Shown here piece by piece: positions 62,527 to 64,000 of a stretch of 64,000 nt of DNA (position 1 is the stretch's first letter; every line of letters begins with the position of its first letter). The notes below the pieces were generated by a model. The model searched no databases. It was given only the letters and a program-made list of their open reading frames with translations, and had not been told where the DNA came from. The stretch covers positions 32,451,676-32,515,675 of the forward strand of contig NC_135550.1 of the NCBI RefSeq assembly GCF_964340395.1. The letters run 5' to 3'. The stretch is from Glandiceps talaboti (taxonomy: Eukaryota > Hemichordata > Enteropneusta > Spengelidae). Made by a program: the position numbers and the translations under genes.

Positions 62527-63023
62527 AATCACTACACATGTAGTGGCCAAGCTAGTCGAACCTTATTGACTGACTGTGGACTGTATTCTCTATGTTTATA
62601 ACTGAAACTGTCTGTATAGCGTATATATATGCCCTAAGCAAAATTAGAGGGCGCCCTTGCAAGTAAGTCAAAGTGCCACTTTATCAAAGGGCTTCTCCTT
62701 ACGAATGAAAGTTGACGACATCATGTCTGGAATCATGAAATTACACATTCATCATATTTTGCATCATGCATTTGCTTTTTGCCACTGCGCATGCTGTAAT
62801 ATGTTACTGTTTTTAGTGTTTATATGTTGTTGTTTTTGTACTTGTTACTTCACACGTAATTTTGAGAGAGAAAATATGATAGCCTATAATACTATAGTAT
62901 CTGACCAGATAGTATAATCCGAGGTCGGATGGCTGCTGCTTACATTGCTGTCTATATGTGACGATTTTGGTGATGCCAGTGATGGTTTGGAGTGTTGAAT
63001 GTAACGAGCAACACGGCAAAATG

Positions 63024-63029
63024 AATAAA
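63024..63029 (+). terminator. TGF-beta copy 2 polyadenylation signal
   Basis: AATAAA about 500 bp after the stop. Confidence 0.6.
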
Positions 63030-64000
63030 GAAAATATATTCAAGCAAGTGTCGTGTGTTTCCTATAACCAATTCTTTAGAAAAACGCAAAAGTGAATTCT
63101 TTAAAACCTTTACAGTTTTCAATCACACCAATTTAGGGAGCCTTCAGTAATTACTGGGGGGCAGGGGAAATCAGGCCCGGGCTCTTGCGTAAAACATGTT
63201 CCGCCCCGATTCCGTGCTAAAAAGTTGCCCACCCTCAACTATCTTTCTCTAAAACGTGACCCTTCCCCTGTATAGTTCAAAAACAGGGTTTAAAATGCTA
63301 TATAAAATGGAAAGGACACGAGTCCCACAATCAATAGAAGGGCCTTAATCCCACCGCTGCCATCATGTTGAAAGTTTTAAAGATATTGGTGTTTCCCATC
63401 ACTACCAGAAAGTGAATGTGTGCCAGTCCAGTATTTGGAACTCATTGGCTGAAATGAAGGCCACAAACTTCTAAATATTAGATTGGCACACTCCCGACAT
63501 TGTCGGGACCAAGGTCAACATCGCAACAACATTATCCCCAGTATCTTACCCAATTGTTCCCGTTGTTACTCCTATGAGACCCACTTCTCTCCCCACATCA
63601 CAACTGAGAGTTACTTCACTACATGGTTGTCAGCAGCGATTTGATTGATATGGGCTGACATTATGGTACCTTCCCCTAACCCTAACCGTAACCCTAACCT
63701 TAATCTAACCCTAGCTCAAATGGCAGCAATGGGATTTGGAACCGGTGGCGGCGATGGTATGGCAAAAAAACAAAAATAATACAAAGTTAGAAAGTAAAAT
63801 GAGTCCCCTAATCCCATTTTCTAACATATAACCCTCTCCGATCTATAATTCAAAACTACTGAGCAGATAGTCTGTAAGGTACGCCGTGACGGGGCGCCCT
63901 CAAACATCGGCCAACCCCTAACACGCACGGTCTGTATCGAACTGCACTCTTCCCAGCGTTTCCAACCAGAACTGGTTGCGGCCAATCACAGGCATGCACA
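63030..64000. other. Right-end intergenic DNA
   Basis: No gene seen. Contains the palindrome TCCCGACATTGTCGGGA (about 63491-63507) and a short telomere-like run CCCTAACCCTAACCGTAACC at about 63675-63710. Confidence 0.6.

Overview
This is eukaryotic (animal) DNA: genes have many GT-AG introns, intergenic DNA is AT-rich, and micro- and minisatellites, MITEs and LINE debris are abundant. Two genes encode TGF-beta sensu stricto (nine-cysteine mature domain, latency peptide), a subfamily known mainly from deuterostomes, so an invertebrate deuterostome is likely. I favour an acorn-worm-like hemichordate, but amphioxus or an echinoderm cannot be excluded from sequence alone.

Layout. Minus strand, left half: (1) the 5' part of a nicotinic acetylcholine receptor subunit gene, 12323 down to the left edge, with canonical 45-bp and 110-bp nAChR exons and a 9.3-kb first intron full of repeats and retrotransposon remnants; (2) a two-exon protein kinase gene (19705 to 15658), weakly PDIK1L/STK35-like, whose C-terminal exon encodes a 13-residue tandem repeat; (3) DCAF4 (37465 to 25541, about 12 exons), a WD40 substrate receptor of CUL4-DDB1. 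Plus strand, right half: (4) RRP15 (37840 to 46092, 5 exons), divergent from DCAF4 with 374 bp between start codons; (5) TGF-beta copy 1 (48444-52207, 4 exons); (6) TGF-beta copy 2 (57026-62526, 4 exons). ORFs in the remaining DNA are mostly repeats read as protein.

The strongest biology is the block DCAF4 - RRP15 - TGFB - TGFB. RRP15 and TGFB2 are immediate neighbours in the same orientation on human 1q41, and DCAF4 and TGFB3 both lie on 14q24, so the window looks like the pre-duplication ancestral TGFB neighbourhood. Here TGFB has been tandemly duplicated. Both copies keep the signal peptide, latency peptide with an RGD, basic furin-type site and nine-cysteine ligand. Copy 1 has lost nine residues from the alpha-3 'heel' helix and the Arg at the TbetaRII-contact position 94, suggesting one conserved and one diverged ligand.

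Repeats are the second theme: an 18-copy 47-bp array with a CRE palindrome in about two thirds of units, a 35/70/140-bp higher-order satellite inside a DCAF4 intron, a 54-bp minisatellite in another, a TA-flanked MITE with a second element nested in it, elements with tandem cores and GACA/GACG microsatellites resembling pearl/Helentron elements, a fold-back family, and a 75-bp near-perfect hairpin in intron 1 of TGF-beta copy 2. All gene models were spliced by eye; no transcript or database evidence was available.
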